Source of the DNA: JAAFIW01 sp031414805
GTDB taxonomy: Bacteria > Pseudomonadota > Gammaproteobacteria > Burkholderiales > Burkholderiaceae_C
NCBI GenBank assembly: GCA_031414805.1
Contig: JANOQJ010000088.1
Span: 1 to 64,000 of the forward strand
DNA: 64,000 bases
Reading direction: 5' to 3'
The stretch's first letter is position 1. Each line of letters opens with the position of its first letter. Shown piece after piece: positions 63,718-64,000 of this stretch. Under the pieces are notes generated by a model. The model worked only from the letters and a program-made list of their open reading frames with translations, was not told the DNA's origin and searched no databases. A program made the translations under genes and the position numbers.

Positions 63718-63850
63718 GCCCCCGCGCTTGCCACTTCGTGTGCTGCGCTGCCCCCCGAGGGGGAGCGTTTCGCCTTGGGGCGGCCCAGCGGCGAAACAAG
63801 TGCCCCCGCGCTTGCCACTTCGTGTGCTGCGCTGCCCCCCCGAGGGGGAG
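63718..63850. repeat. Direct repeat pair after dprA
   Basis: Two copies of about 49 bases (GCCCCCGCGCTTGCCACTTC continuing to CTGCGCTGCCCCCCGAGGGG) lie at 63718-63767 and 63802-63850, period 84 bases. Each ends in a C/G palindrome that could form a hairpin, so the pair may double as terminator for dprA and for the opposing gene. Confidence 0.85.
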
Positions 63851-63869
63851 GCGGCGAAACCGAGCTCAA

Positions 63870-64000
63870 TTAACCCAACAGACGTTCCGGGTTGGCTTCC
63901 AGCTTGGCCATCGCATCACGCGTCGCGCGTACCGTGAGTAACTCTTCCTCGGCGGGAAGCAACAGTCCGGCTTGCAGATAGGCGGCCAGGCGGCGCGCTT
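63870..64000 (-). CDS. Unidentified CDS, C-terminal 43 residues only
   Basis: An open frame enters from the right edge and ends at TAA (63870-63872). The visible end reads RRLAAYLQAGLLLP and ends AKLEANPERLLG, a plausible helical C-terminus with codon use like its neighbours. The family was not recognised. The start lies beyond the window. Confidence 0.55.
   Translation of the reverse strand, partial: ARRLAAYLQAGLLLPAEEELLTVRATRDAMAKLEANPERLLG

Overview
The window looks like chromosome of a betaproteobacterium of the Comamonadaceae (Rhodoferax/Polaromonas-like). This rests on high G+C, the housekeeping neighbourhoods (lptD-surA-rsmA divergent from amgK; pgk, pyk, fba and purC on one strand; fmt-def divergent from a LysM gene and dprA), and a short dispersed repeat with core AATAGCTGCTTGAGCAGTAT present in at least 16 copies. 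No rRNA, tRNA, CRISPR array or transposase was recognised. All assignments were made by eye from sequence and motifs; no database was searched.

Layout. 1-7 kb: a type I restriction-modification operon read leftwards (hsdM, hsdS, a HEPN/Abi-like gene, a Schlafen-type AlbA_2 gene broken by one in-frame stop, then hsdR running off the left edge). 7-11.4 kb: small metabolic genes (secreted amidohydrolase, dienelactone hydrolase, HCCA isomerase-like protein, SDR, MarC). 11.5-26.3 kb: core genes (malic enzyme maeB, secreted ribonuclease plus barstar, rsmA, surA, lptD, amgK, rsmE, an MFS transporter, a YidB-like protein, a lysophospholipase-type hydrolase, an M20 peptidase). 26.3-30.3 kb: a compact type II R-M pair (HNH protein plus C5-cytosine methyltransferase) and a chromate resistance pair (rhodanese-ChrB fusion and ChrA). 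30.4-38.6 kb: a membrane protein, purC, a SWIM zinc-finger protein, lipid kinase, phosphoesterase, two membrane proteins, and a hybrid histidine kinase flanked by direct copies of a composite repeat.

38.9-40.8 kb: a DarT-DarG toxin-antitoxin pair whose probable promoter carries a perfect CTGT-N8-ACAG LexA/SOS-type box. 40.8-43.8 kb: fba, an esterase lipoprotein and a methyltransferase. 43.9-55 kb: a probable cell-surface glycosylation locus with a SLAM-like TPR/beta-barrel protein, a FecR-domain protein, a GT4 glycosyltransferase, a 1732-residue protein joining TPRs, an OGT/SPINDLY-like domain, a GT2 and a GT4, then three methyltransferases. 55-64 kb: pyk, pgk, azlCD, fmt, a BamE-like lipoprotein, def, a LysM protein, dprA and one partial gene.

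The most notable signals are: (1) the dispersed repeat, which lies inside or across the ends of several coding regions and stays translatable, adding residues to RsmA, Fmt, DprA, ChrA and a SWIM protein, supplying the start and signal-peptide core of an amidohydrolase, and supplying the stop codons of rsmE and the YidB-like gene; (2) the four-module glycosyltransferase locus; (3) DarTG under a putative SOS box; (4) the type I R-M operon with two embedded accessory genes, one carrying an ochre stop. Two restriction systems, a HEPN/Schlafen insert, DarTG and a ribonuclease/barstar pair make this stretch rich in conflict systems despite its core-genome setting.
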